From Nicotiana tabacum (Eukaryota; Streptophyta; Magnoliopsida; Solanales; Solanaceae), in contig NC_134080.1 of the NCBI RefSeq assembly GCF_000715075.1, positions 36,808,758 through 36,872,757 on the forward strand: a DNA stretch of 64,000 nt. Direction: 5' to 3'. This document shows, piece after piece, positions 1 to 11,244 of this stretch; position 1 is the first letter of the stretch; the number at the start of each line of letters is the position of its first letter. The notes under the pieces were generated by a model. That model saw nothing but the letters and a program-made list of their open reading frames with translations, made no database searches and was not told the origin of the DNA. The position numbers and the translations under genes were made by a program.

Positions 1-61
1 TTTACCCTTTCATCTTTGATTGATTTATTCGAAAAAATCTTAACATCTTTTGAGTCAAATA
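1..61 (+). repeat. 3' end of the 5' LTR of the Tat-like element
   Basis: Positions 1-60 align with 14783-14842, including the shared run ending in TTTTGAGTCAAA. The copy here ends ...CAAATA while the 3' copy ends ...CAAACA, a C-to-T change expected from deamination of methylated cytosine. The rest of this LTR is to the left of the window. Confidence 0.85.
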
Positions 62-64
62 ATT

Positions 65-82
65 TAGCGCCGTCTGTGGGGA
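65..82 (+). promoter_or_regulatory. Primer-binding site of the Tat-like element
   Basis: TAGCGCCGTCTGTGGGGA lies 3 bases after the inferred LTR end. It looks like the TGGCGCC-type binding site used by Tat/Athila-lineage elements, with one G-to-A transition at its second base. The exact priming tRNA is not assigned here. Confidence 0.7.
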
Positions 83-635
83 TTTCCTAGTGAAAACTCC
101 TAGTTTTTCCTAGATCGAAGTTGAGAAACACGATCATTCACCTAAAGAAGCACGAAGGAAGAATCAAACTCACACGAGACACGAATACAACGCGTTAAGA
201 TAAGGAAAGCCGAGTGAGTCCACCGAACCCGGAACTCCTCGCCCCATCAGCCGCAAATCTTCTAAACTAGACAAACGGTGCTACAGAACCAGCTCTCCCC
301 CACCGAACCACCGGAAGGGAGCGAAGAAAACCTCACCATCACCTCCAACCCTCCGCTAGGGCAAGCACATAAGGCGCTCGCGAACAAACGAACACAAGGG
401 CATCTAGATGGAAAAACAAAAAGTACTACGATACAACCGAAGCCCTCCCAGTCGGCAGCATCTCCCAGATTAACGGTCTGAGTCAGGCAAGAAAGCGATA
501 ATGCACAAACATCGCAAGCCTATATGAAACACCGACACCTCCTGTCCACCAACGTTGCACTCTCCGATTCAAGCAACACCAAACAGACTGGGATTCCAAC
601 GGAGGATGCCTAACTCTCCAGAAACTGGGACTGAC
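83..635 (+). other. Leader of the Tat-like element with a possible gag remnant
   Basis: This is single-copy sequence between the primer-binding site and the first 95-bp repeat. A 67-codon open frame at 278-481 starts on GTG, not ATG, is rich in P, S, T, K and Q, and has no recognisable gag core or zinc knuckle. Its position fits the N-terminus of a former gag, but homology is not shown. The same frame continues with stops toward 630. Nothing else is seen here. Confidence 0.4.
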
Positions 636-1439
636 GACGGGCTGTTATTTCGATAAGTTCGAAATAATACCCTTTAAGGCCAAGGGCCTTTGCCATCAGA
701 AAAAGAAAGGTTCGACCTCGATCGAACAACGACGGGTTGTTATTTCGATAAGTTCGAAATAACACCCTTTAAGGAGAAGGGCCTTCGCCATCAGAAAAAG
801 AAAGGTTCGACCTCGATCGAACAACGACGGGTTGTTATTTTGATAAGTTCGAAATAACACCCTTTAAGGCGAAGGGCCTTCGCCATCAGGAAAAGAAAGG
901 TTCGACCTCGATCGAACAATGACGGGTTGTTATTTCGATAAATTCGAAATAACACCCTTTAAGGCCAAGGGCCTTCGCCATCAGAAAAAGAAAGGTTCGA
1001 CCTCGATCGAACGACGATGGGTTGTTATTTCGATAAGTTCGCAAAAACACCCTTTAAGGCTAAGGGCCTTCGCCATCAAGAAAAGGAAGGTTCGACCTCG
1101 ATCGAACGACGACGGGCTGTTATTTCGAAAAGTTCAAAATAACACCCTTTAAGACCAAAGGCCTACGCCATCAAAAAAGAAGAAGAAAGGTTCGACCTTG
1201 ATCGAACAACGACGGATTGTTATTTCGATAAATTCGAAATAACACCCTTTAAGGCCAAGGGCCTTCGCCATAAGATAAAAAGAAAGGTTCGGCGTCGATC
1301 GAACGACGACGGGTTGTTATTTCGATAAGTTTGAAATAACACCCTTTAAGGCCAAGGGCCTTCGCCATTAGAGAAAAAGAAAGGTTCGACCTCGATCGAA
1401 CGACGACGGGTTGTTATTTTGATAAGTTCGAAATAACAC

Positions 1440-4400
1440 ACTTTAAGGCCAAGAGCCTTCGCCATCAGAGAAAAAGAAAGGTTCGACCTCGATCGAACGA
1501 TGACAGTTTGTTATTTCGATAAGTTCGAAATAACACCCTTTAAGACCAAGGGCCTTTGCCATCACTAAAATGAAGGTTCGACCTCGATCGAACGACAACA
1601 GACTGTTATTTCGAAAAGCTTGAAATAACACCCTTTTAGGCCAAAGGCCTTCTCCATCAAAAAAAAAGAAGAAGAAAGGTTCGACCTCGATCGAACAACG
1701 ACGGGTTGTTATTTCGATAAGTTTGAAATAACACCCTTTAAGGCCAAGGTCCTTCGCCATCAGAGAAAAAGAAAGGTTCGACCTCGATCTAACGACGACG
1801 GGTTGTTATTTAGATAAGTTCGAAATAACACCCTTTAAGGCCAAGCGCCTTCGCCATCAGGAAAAGAAAGGTTTGACCTCGATCGAACAATGATGGGTTG
1901 TTATTTAGATAAGCTCAAAATAACACCCTTTAAGGCCAAGGGCCTATGCCATAAAAAAAGCGAAAGGTTTGACCTCGATCGAACGACGATGGGTTGTTAT
2001 TTCGATAAGCTCGAAATAACACCCTTTAAGGCCAAGGGCCTTCGCCATCAGAAAAAGGAATGTTCGACCTCGATCGAACAACGACGGCTTGTTATTTCGA
2101 TAAGTTCGAATTAACACCCTTTAAGGAAAAGGGTCTTCGCCATCAGAAAAAGAAAGGTTTGACCTCGATCGAACAACGACGGGTTGTTATTTCGATGAGT
2201 AAGAAATAACACCCTCTAAGGTCAAAGGCCTTCGCCATCAGGAAAAGGAAGGTTCGACTTCGATCGAACGACGACAGGCTATTATTTCGATAAGTTCGAA
2301 ATAACACCCCTTAAGGCCAAGGGCCTTCGCCATCAAAAAATAAGAAAAATGTGGAAAAGGTTCGACCTTGATCGAACGACGACGAGTTGTTATTTCGATA
2401 AGTTCGAAATAACACCCCTTAAGACCAAGGGCCTTCGCCATCATAGAAAAAGGAAGGTTCGACCGTGATCGAACGACGATGGGTTGTTATTTCGATGTGT
2501 TCGAAATAACACCCTATAAGGCCAAGGGCCTTCGCCATTAGAAAAAGAAAGGTTCGACCTCGATCGAACAATGACGCATTGTTATTTCGATTAGTTCGAA
2601 ATAACACCCTTTAAGTCCAAGAGCCTTCGCCATCAGGAAAATAAAACAGGTTGTTATTTCGATAAGCTCGAAATAACACCCTTTAAGGCCAAGGGCCATC
2701 GCCATCAAAAAAAAAAAGGAAAGGTTTCACCTCGATCGAACGATGACGGGTTGTTATTTCGATAAGTTCGAAAAAATACCCTTTAAGGCCAAGGACCTTC
2801 GCCATCAGAAAAAGGAGTTCGACCTCGATCGAACAACGACGGGTTGTTATTTCGATAAATTCGAAATAACACCCTTTAAGGCCAAGGTCCTTCGCCATCA
2901 GAAAAAGAAAGGTTCGACATCGATCGAACGACGACGGGTTGTTATTTCGATAAGTTCGCAACAACACCCTTTAAGGCTAAGGGCCTTCGCCATCAGGAAA
3001 AGGAAGGTTCGACCTTGATCGAACGATGACGGGCTGTTATTTCGAAAAGTTCAAAATAACACCCTTTAAGACCAAAGGCCTACGCCATCAAAAAAGAAGA
3101 AGAAAGGTTCGACCTTGATCGAACAACGACGGATTGTTATTTCGATAAGTTCGAAAAAACACCCTTTAAGGCCAAGGGCCTTCGCCATCAGTAAATAAAA
3201 GGTTCGACCTCGATCGAACGACGACGGGTTGTTATTTTGATAAGTTCGAAATAACACACTTTAAGGCCAAGGGCCTTCGCCATCAGAGAAAAAGAAAGGT
3301 TCGACCTCGATCGAACGATGACGGTTTGTTATTTCGATAAGTTCGAAATAACACCCTTTAAGACCAAGGGCCTTTGCCATCACGAAAAGGAATGTTCGAC
3401 CTCGATCGAACGACAACGGACTGTTATTTCGAAAAGCTTGAAATAACACCCTTTTAGGCCAAGGGCCTTCTCCATCAAAAAAAAGAAGAAGAAAGGTTCG
3501 ACCTCGATCGAACGACGACGGGTTGTTATTTCGATAAGTTTGAAATAACACCCTTTAAGGCCAAGGGCCTTTGACATCAGAGAAAAAGAAAGGTTCGACC
3601 TCGAACGAACGACGACGGGTTGTTATTTCGATAAGTTCGAAATAACACCCTTTAAGCCCAAGGGCCTTCGCCATCAGAGAAAAAGAAAGGTTCGACCTCG
3701 ATCGAACGATGACGGGTTGTTATTTAGATAAGTTTGAAATAACACCCTTTAAGGCCAAGGGCCTTCGCCATCAGGAAAAGAAAGGTTTGACCTCGATCGA
3801 ACAACGATGGGTTGTTATTTCGATAAGCTCAAAATAACACCCTTTAAGGCCAAGGGCCTTTGCCATAAAAAAAAAGCGAAAGGTTTGACCTCGATCGAAC
3901 GACGATGGGTTGTTATTTCGATAAGATCGAAATAACACACTTTAAGGCCAAGGGCCTTCGCCATCAGAAAAAGGAAGGTTCGACCTCGATCGAAAAACGA
4001 TGGCTTGTTATTTCGATAAGTTCGAAATAATACCCTTTAAGGCCAAGGGTCTTCGCCATCAGAAAAAGAAAGGTTTGACCTCGATCGAACAACGACGGGT
4101 TGTTATTTCGATGAGTAAGAAATAACACCCTCTAAGGTCAAAGGCCTTCGCCATCAGGAAAAGGAAGGTTCGACTTCGATCGAACGACGACGGGCTGTTA
4201 TTTCGATAAGTTCGAAATAACACCCCTTAAGGCCAAGGGCCTTCGCCATCAAAAAATAAGAAAAAAGTGGAAAAGGTTCGACCTCGATCGAACGACGACG
4301 AGTTGTTATTTCGATAAGTTTGTAATAACACCCCTTAAGACCAAGGGCCTTCGCCATCAAAGAAAAAGGAAGGTTCGACTGCAATCGAACGACGGTGGGT

Positions 4401-6830
4401 TGTTATTTCGATTTGTTCAAAATAACACCCTTTAAGGCCAAAGGCCTTCGCCATTAGAAAAAGAAAGGTTCGACCTCGATCGAACAACGATGCATTGTTA
4501 TTTCGATAAGTTCGAAATAACAACCTTTAAGGCCAAGGGCCTTCGCCATCAGGAAAATAAAACAGGTTGTTATTTCGATAAGCTCGAAATAACACCCTTT
4601 AAGGCCAAGGGCCATCGCCATAAAAAAAAAGAAAGGTTTCACCTCGATCGAACGATGACAGGTTGTTATTTCGATAAGTTCGAAATAATACCCTTTAAGG
4701 CCAAGGGCCTTCGCCATCAGAAAAAGGAGTTCGACCTCGATCAAACAACGACGGGCTGTTATTTCGATAAGTTCGAAAAAACACCCTTTAAGGTCAAGGG
4801 CCTTCGCCATCAGGAAAAGGAAGGTTCGACCTCGATCGAACGATGATGGGCTGTTATTTCGATAAGTTTGAATAACACCCTTTAAGGCCAAAGGCCTTCT
4901 CCATCAGAGAAAAAGAAAGGTTCGACCTCGATCGAACGATGACGGATTGTTATTTTGGTAAGTTCAGAACGACACCCTTTAATTCCAAGGGCCTTCGCCA
5001 TCAGAAAAAAAAGAAAGGTTCGACTTCGATCGAACGACAACGGGTAGTTATTTAGATAAGTTCAAAATAATACCCTTTAAGGCCAAGGGCCTTTGCCATT
5101 AGAAAAACAAAGGTTCGACCTCGATCAAACAACGACGGGTTCTTATTTTGATAAGTTCGAAATAACACCCTTTAAGGCCAAGGGCCTTTGCCATCAGAAA
5201 AGAAAGGTTCGACCTCGATCGAACAACGACGGGTTGTTATTTCGATAAGTTCGAAGTAACACACTTTAAGGCCAAGGGCCTTCGCCATCAGAGAAAAAGA
5301 AAGGCTCGACCTCGATCGAACGATGACTGTTTGTTATTTCGATAAGTTCGAAATAACACCCTTTAAGGCCAAGGGCCTTTGCCATCACGAAAAGGAAGGT
5401 TCGACCTCGATCAAACGACAACAGACTGTTATTTCGAAAAGCTTGAAATAACACCCTTTTAGGACAAGGGCCTTCTCCATCAAAAAAGAAGAAGAAAGGT
5501 TCGACCTCGATCGAACAACGACGGGTTGTTATTTCGATAAGTTTGAAATAACACCCTTTAAGGCCAAGGTCCTTCGACATCAGAGAAAAAGAAAGGTTAT
5601 ACCTCTTTCGAACGACGACGGGTTGTTATTTCGATAAGTCCAAAATAACACCCTTTAAGGCCAAAGGCCTACGCCATCAGAGCAAATGAAAGGTCTGACC
5701 TCGATCGAATGACGAAGGGTTGTTATTTAGATAAGTTCGAAATAACACCCTTTAAGGCCAAGGGCCTTCGCCATCAGGAAAAGAAAGGTTTGACCTCGAT
5801 CGAAAAACGATGAGTTGTTATTTCGATAAGCTCAAAATAACACCCTTTAAGGCCACGGGCCTTTGCCATAAAAAAAGCGAAAGGTTTGACCTCGATCGAA
5901 CGACGATGGGTTGTTATTTCGATAAGCTCGAAATAACACCCTTTAAGGCCAAGGGCCTTCGCCATCAGAAAAAGGAAGGTTCGACCTCGATCGAACAATG
6001 ACGGCTTGTTATTTCGATAAGTTCGAAATAACACCCTTTAAGGCCAAGGGTCTTCGCCATCAGAAAAAGAAAGGTTTGACCTCGATCGAACAATGACGGG
6101 TTGTTATTTCGATGAGTTAGAAATAACACCCTCTAAGGCCAAAGGCCTTCGCCATCAGGAAAAGGAAGGTTCGACTTCGATCGAACGACGACGGGCTGTT
6201 ATTTCGATAAGTTCGAAATAACACCCCTTAAGGCCAAGGGCCTTCGCCGTCAAAAAAAAGAAAAAGGGGGAAAAGGTTCGACCTCGATCGAACGACGACG
6301 AGTTGTTATTTCGATAAGTTCGAAATAACACCCCTCAAGACCAAGGGCCTTCGCCATCAAAGAAAAAGAAAGGTTCGACCTCGATCGAGCGACGATGGGT
6401 TGTTATTTCGATATGTTCGAAATAACACCCTTTAAGGCCAAAGGCCTTCGCCATTAGAAAAAGAAAGGTTCCACCTCGATCGAACAACGACACATTGTTA
6501 TTTCGATAAGTTCGAAATAACACCCTTTAAGGCCAAGGGCCTTCGCCATAAAAAAAAGGAAAGGTTTCACCTCGATCGAACGATGACGGGTTGTTATTTC
6601 GATAAGTTCGAAATAATACCCTTTAAGGCCAAGGGCCTTAGCCATCAGAAAAAGGAGTTCGACCTTGGTCAAACAACGACGGGTTGTTATTTCGATAAGT
6701 TCGAAAAAACACCCTTTAAGGTCAAGGGCCTTCGCCATCAGGAAAAGGAAGGTTCGACCTCGATCGAACGATGATGGGCTGTTATTTCGATAAGTTCGAA
6801 TAACACCCTTTAAGGCCAAGGGCCTTCTCC
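1440..6830 (+). repeat. Higher-order repeat inside the 95-bp array (~1.8-2.0 kb period)
   Basis: Diagnostic variants recur together. A unit reading GATGAGTAAGAAATAACACC-type instead of the usual palindrome occurs near 2195 and 4111, and with one change near 6111. These spacings are 1916 and 2000 bp. Neighbouring peculiarities recur in the same order, including units with GTGGAAAAGG spacers, the truncated unit reading AAATAAAACAGGTTG, and the AAGGAGTTCGACC unit. About three higher-order copies of 19-21 units each can be followed. Confidence 0.75.
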
Positions 6831-7189
6831 ATTAGAGAAAAAGAAAGGTTCGACCTCGATCGAACGATGACGGGTTGTTATTTCGGTAAGTTTAGAATGA
6901 AACCCTTTAAGGCCAAGGGCCTTCGCTATCAGAGAAAAAGAAAGGTTCGACTTCGATCGAACGACGACGGGTAGTTATTTAGATAAGTTCAAAATAACAC
7001 CCTTTAAGGCCAAGGGCCTTCGCCATTAGAAAAAGAAAGGTTCGACCTCGATCAAACAACGACGGGTTGTTATTTCGATAAGTTTGAAATAACACCCTTT
7101 AAGGCCAAGGGCCTTCGCCATCAGGAAAAGAAAGGTTCGACCTCGATCGAACAACGACGGGTTGTTATTTCGATAAATTCGAAACAACA

Positions 7190-8940
7190 CCCTTTAAGGC
7201 CAAGGGCCTTTGCCATCAGGAAAAGAATGGTTCAACCTCGATCGAACAACGATGGGTTGTTATTTCGATAAATTCGAAATAACACCCTTTAAGGCCAAGG
7301 GCCTTCGCCATCAGAAAAAGAAAGGTTCGACCTCGATCGAACGACGACAGGTTGTTATTTCGATAAGTTCGCAACAACACCCTTTAAGGCTAAGGGCCTT
7401 TGCCATCAAGAAAAGGAAGGTTCGACCTCGATCGAACGACGATGGTCGGTTATTTCGAAAAGCTCAAAATAACACCCTTTAAGACCAAGGGCCTTCTCCA
7501 TCAATAAAAAGAAGAAGAAAGGTTCGACCTCGATCGAACAACGACGGGTTGTTATTTCGATAAGTTCGAAATAACACCCTTTAAGGCCAAGGGCCTTCGA
7601 CATCAGAGAAAAAAAAAAGGTTCGCCCTCGATCGAACAACGACGGGTTGTTATTTCGATAAGTTCGAAATAACACCCTTTAAGGCCAATGTCCATCGCCA
7701 TCAGAAAATGAAAGGTTCGACCTCGATAGAACGACGACGGGTTGTTATTTTGATAATTTCGAAATAACACCCTATAAGGCCATGGGCCTTCGCCATCAAA
7801 GAAAAAGAACGGTTCGACCTCGATCGAACGACGACGGGTTGTAATTTCGATAAGTTCGAAATACAACCCTTTATGGCCAAGGGCCTTCGCCATCAGAAAA
7901 AGAAAGGTTCGACCTCGATCGAACAATGACGGGTTGTTATTTCGTTAAGTTCAAAATAACACCCTTTAAGGCCAAGGGCCTTCGCCATCAGGAAAAGAAA
8001 GGTTCGACCTCGATCGAACAACGACGGGTTGTTATTTTGATAAGTTCAAAATAACACCCTTTAAGGCCAAGGGCCTTTGCCATCAGGAAAAGAATGGTTC
8101 AACCTCGATCGAACAACGATGGGTTGTTATTTCGATAAATTCGAAATAACACCCTTTAAGGCCAAGGGCCTTCGCCATCAGAAAAAGAAAGGTTCGACCT
8201 CGATCGAACGACGACAGGTTGTTATTTCGATAAGTTCGCAACAACACCCTTTAAGGCTAAGGGCCTTTGCCATCAAGAAAAGGAAGGTTCGACCTCGATC
8301 GAACGACGATGGTCGGTTATTTCGAAAAGCTCAAAATAACACCCTTTAAGACCAAGGGCCTTCTCCATCAATAAAAAGAAGAAGAAAGGTTCGACCTCGA
8401 TCGAACAACGACGGGTTGTTATTTCGATAAGTTCGAAATAACACCCTTTAAGGCCAAGGGCCTTCGACATCAGAGAAAAAAAAAAGGTTCGCCCTCGATC
8501 GAACAACGACGGGTTGTTATTTCGATAAGTTCGAAATAACACCCTTTAAGGCCAATGTCCATCGCCATCAGAAAATGAAAGGTTCGACCTCGATAGAACG
8601 ACGTCGGGTTGTTATTTTGATAATTTCGAAATAACACCCTATAAGGCCATGGGCCTTCGCCATCAAAGAAAAAGAACGGTTCGACCTCGATCGAACGACG
8701 ACGGGTTGTAATTTCGATAAGTTCGAAATACAACCCTTTATGGCCAAGGGCCTTCGCCATCAGAAAAAGAAAGGTTCGACCTCGATCGAACAATGACGGG
8801 TTGTTATTTCGTTAAGTTCAAAATAACACCCTTTAAGGCCAAGGGCCTTCGCCATCAGGAAAAGAAAGGTTCGACCTCGATCGAACAACGACGGGTTGTT
8901 ATTTTGATAAGTTCAAAATAACACCCTTTAAGGCCAAGGG
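7190..8940 (+). repeat. Recent 867-bp tandem duplication within the array
   Basis: Variants in 7204-8060 recur in the same order 867 bp downstream in 8071-8930. Examples are GAATGGTTCAACC at 7226 and 8093, GGTCGGTTATTTCG at 7443 and 8310, and GGCCAATGTCCATCGCC at 7684 and 8551. I found only isolated single-base differences between the copies, such as GACGACGGG versus GACGTCGGG near 7736 and 8603. The period is nine monomers. This block is far younger than the rest of the array. Confidence 0.85.
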
Positions 8941-11005
8941 CCTTTGCCATCAAAAAAAGAAAGGTTCGACCTCGATCGAACGATGATGGGTTGTTATTTC
9001 GATAAGTTCGAAATAACATACTTTAAGTCCAAGGGCCTTCTCCATCAGGAAAAGGAAGGTTCGGCCTCGATCGAACGACGACGTGCTCTTATTTCGAAAA
9101 GTTCGAAATAACACCTTTTAAGGCCAAGGGCCTTCGCCATCAGAGAAAAAGAAAGGTTCGACCTCGATCGAACGACGATGGGTTGTTATTTCGGTAAGTT
9201 CAAAACGACACCCTTTAAGGCCAAGGGCCTTCGCCATCAGAGAAAAAGAAAGGTTCGACCTCGATCGAACGACGACGGGTTGTTATTTAGATAAGTTCGA
9301 AATAACACCCTTTAAGGCCAAGGGCCTTCGCCATCCGGAAAAGAAAGGTTTGACCTCGATCGAACAACGATAGATTGTTATTTCGATAACCTCGAAATAA
9401 CACCCTTTAAGGCCAAGGGCCTTTGCCATAAAAAAAAGCGAAAGGTTTGACCTTAATCGAACGACGATGGGTTATTATTTCGATAAGTTCAAAATAACAC
9501 CCTTTAGGGCCAAGGGCCTTCGCCATCAGAAAAAGAAAGGTTCGACCTTGATCGAACAACGACAGGTTGTTATTTCGATGAGTTCGAAATAACACCCTCT
9601 AAGGTCAAAGGCCTTCGCCATCAGGAAAAGGAAGGTTCGACCTCGATCGAACGACGACGGGCTATTATTTCGATAAGTTTGAAATAACACACCTTAAGGC
9701 CAAGGGCCTTCGCCATCAAAGAAAAAAGAAGGTTCGACCTTGATCGAACGATGATGGGTTGTTATTTTGATAAGTTTGAAGTAGCACCCTTTGAGGCCAA
9801 GGGCCTTCGCCATTAGAAAAAGAAAGGTTCGACCTCGATCGAACAACGACGGGTTGTTATTTCGATAAGTTCGAAATAACACCCTTTAAGGCTAAGGGCC
9901 TTCGCCATCAGGTAAATAAAACAGGTTATTATTTCGATAAGCTCGAAATAACACCCTTTAAGGCCAAGGGCCTTCGCCATCTAAAAAACGGAAAGGTTTC
10001 ACCTCGATCGAACGATGACGGGCTATTATTTCGATAAGTTTGAAATAACACCCTTTAAGGCCAAAGGCATTCGCCATCAGAAAAAGGAAGGTTCGACCTC
10101 GATCAAACAACGACGGGCTGTTATTTCGATAAGTTCGAAATAACACCCTTTAAGGTCAAGGGCCTTCGCCATCAGGAAAAGGAATGTTCGACCTCGATCG
10201 AACGATGATGGGCTGTTATTTTGATAAGTTTGAAATAACACCCTTTAAGGCCAAGGGCCTTCGCCATCAAAGAAAAAGAAAGGTTCGACCTCGATCGAAC
10301 GACGACGGGTTGTTATTTCGGTATGTTCAGAATGACACCCTTTAAGGCCAAGGGCCTTCGCCATCAGAGAAAAAGAAAGGTTCGACCTCAATCGAACGAC
10401 GATGAGTAGTTATTTAGATAAGTTTGAAATAACACCCTTTAAGGCCAAGGGCATTCGCCATCAGGAAAAAAAAGGTTCGACCTCGATTGAACAACGATGG
10501 GTTGTTATTTCGATAAGTTCGAAATAACACCCTTTAAGGCCAAAGGCCTTTGCCATCAGAAAAAGGAAGGTTCGACCTCGATCAAACAATGATAGGCTGT
10601 TATTTCGATAATTTCGAAATAACACCCTTTAAAGTCAAGGGCCTTCGCCATCACGAAAAGGAAGGTTCGACCTCGATCGAACAACGACGGGCTGTTATTT
10701 CGATAAGTTCGAAATTACACCCTTTAAGGTCAAGGGCCTTTGCCATTTGGAAAAGGAAGGTTCGACCTCGATCGTATGACGATGGGCTATTATTTCAGTA
10801 AGTTCGAAATAACACCCTTTAAGGCCAAGGGCCTTCGCCATCAGAGAAAAAGAAAGGTTCGACCTTGATCGAACGACGATGAGTCGTTATTTCGATAAGT
10901 TTGAAATAACACCATTTATGGCCAAGGGCCTTTGCCATCAGGAAAAGAAAGGTTCGACCTCGATCGAATGACGACAGGCTGTTATTTTGAAAAGTTCGAA
11001 TTAAC

Positions 11006-11244
11006 ACTCTTCAAAACCGGGACTCGTCAGGGGAATCTCTATCTTGCACCACAACCACGAACAGTTGAGATAAACAAAAAAGGTACAAGGCAAATATAGA
11101 ATGAGCGAACTTTTATTTATTCAAAGTCATAGCGCGGGCTACCGCCGCCTACATATGGCCCAGGCCAACCAATAAAAAAAAGGGGGAAACGAACAAACGA
11201 CAAACAAAGAATAAAACAAAAATAAAAACGAAAGAAAACATTCT
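11006..11244. other. Spacer between array and antisense gene; downstream flank of the antisense gene
   Basis: The sequence is single copy. On the minus strand it would be the 3' untranslated region and termination region of the antisense gene. It contains A-rich runs on the plus strand (11170-11240), hence T-rich in the antisense transcript. No other gene is seen. Confidence 0.5.

Larger units (their letters stand above)
636..11005 (+). repeat. ~10.4-kb tandem array of a 95-bp satellite unit (about 109 copies)
   Basis: Copies start at 636, 731, 826, 921 and so on, giving a 95-bp period. Each unit holds three inverted repeats. The first is GTTATTTCGA and TCGAAATAAC around a 5-base loop. The second is AAGGCC and GGCCTT around 3 bases. 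The third is GTTCGA and TCGAAC around CCTCGA. Most divergence between copies is C/T or G/A transitions plus length changes in an A-rich spacer of AAAAAGAAA type. Because 95 is not a multiple of three, no long protein repeat can persist; the 60-145-codon frames on both strands are by-products. The array sits where Tat elements often carry tandem repeats, 5' of the antisense gene. The last unit degenerates near 10990-11005. Confidence 0.95.

Noticed and set aside
919..10801. Dozens of open frames of 60-145 codons on both strands (repeating MAKALGLKGCYFELIEI-like and GCYFDKFEITPFKAKG-like peptides)
   Set aside because: They are translations of the 95-bp repeat. The period is not a multiple of three, they occur on both strands, and they show no codon-level conservation.
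636..11005. CRISPR-like array
   Set aside because: The repeat is continuous with no unique spacers, lies in a plant LTR element, and has no associated genes.
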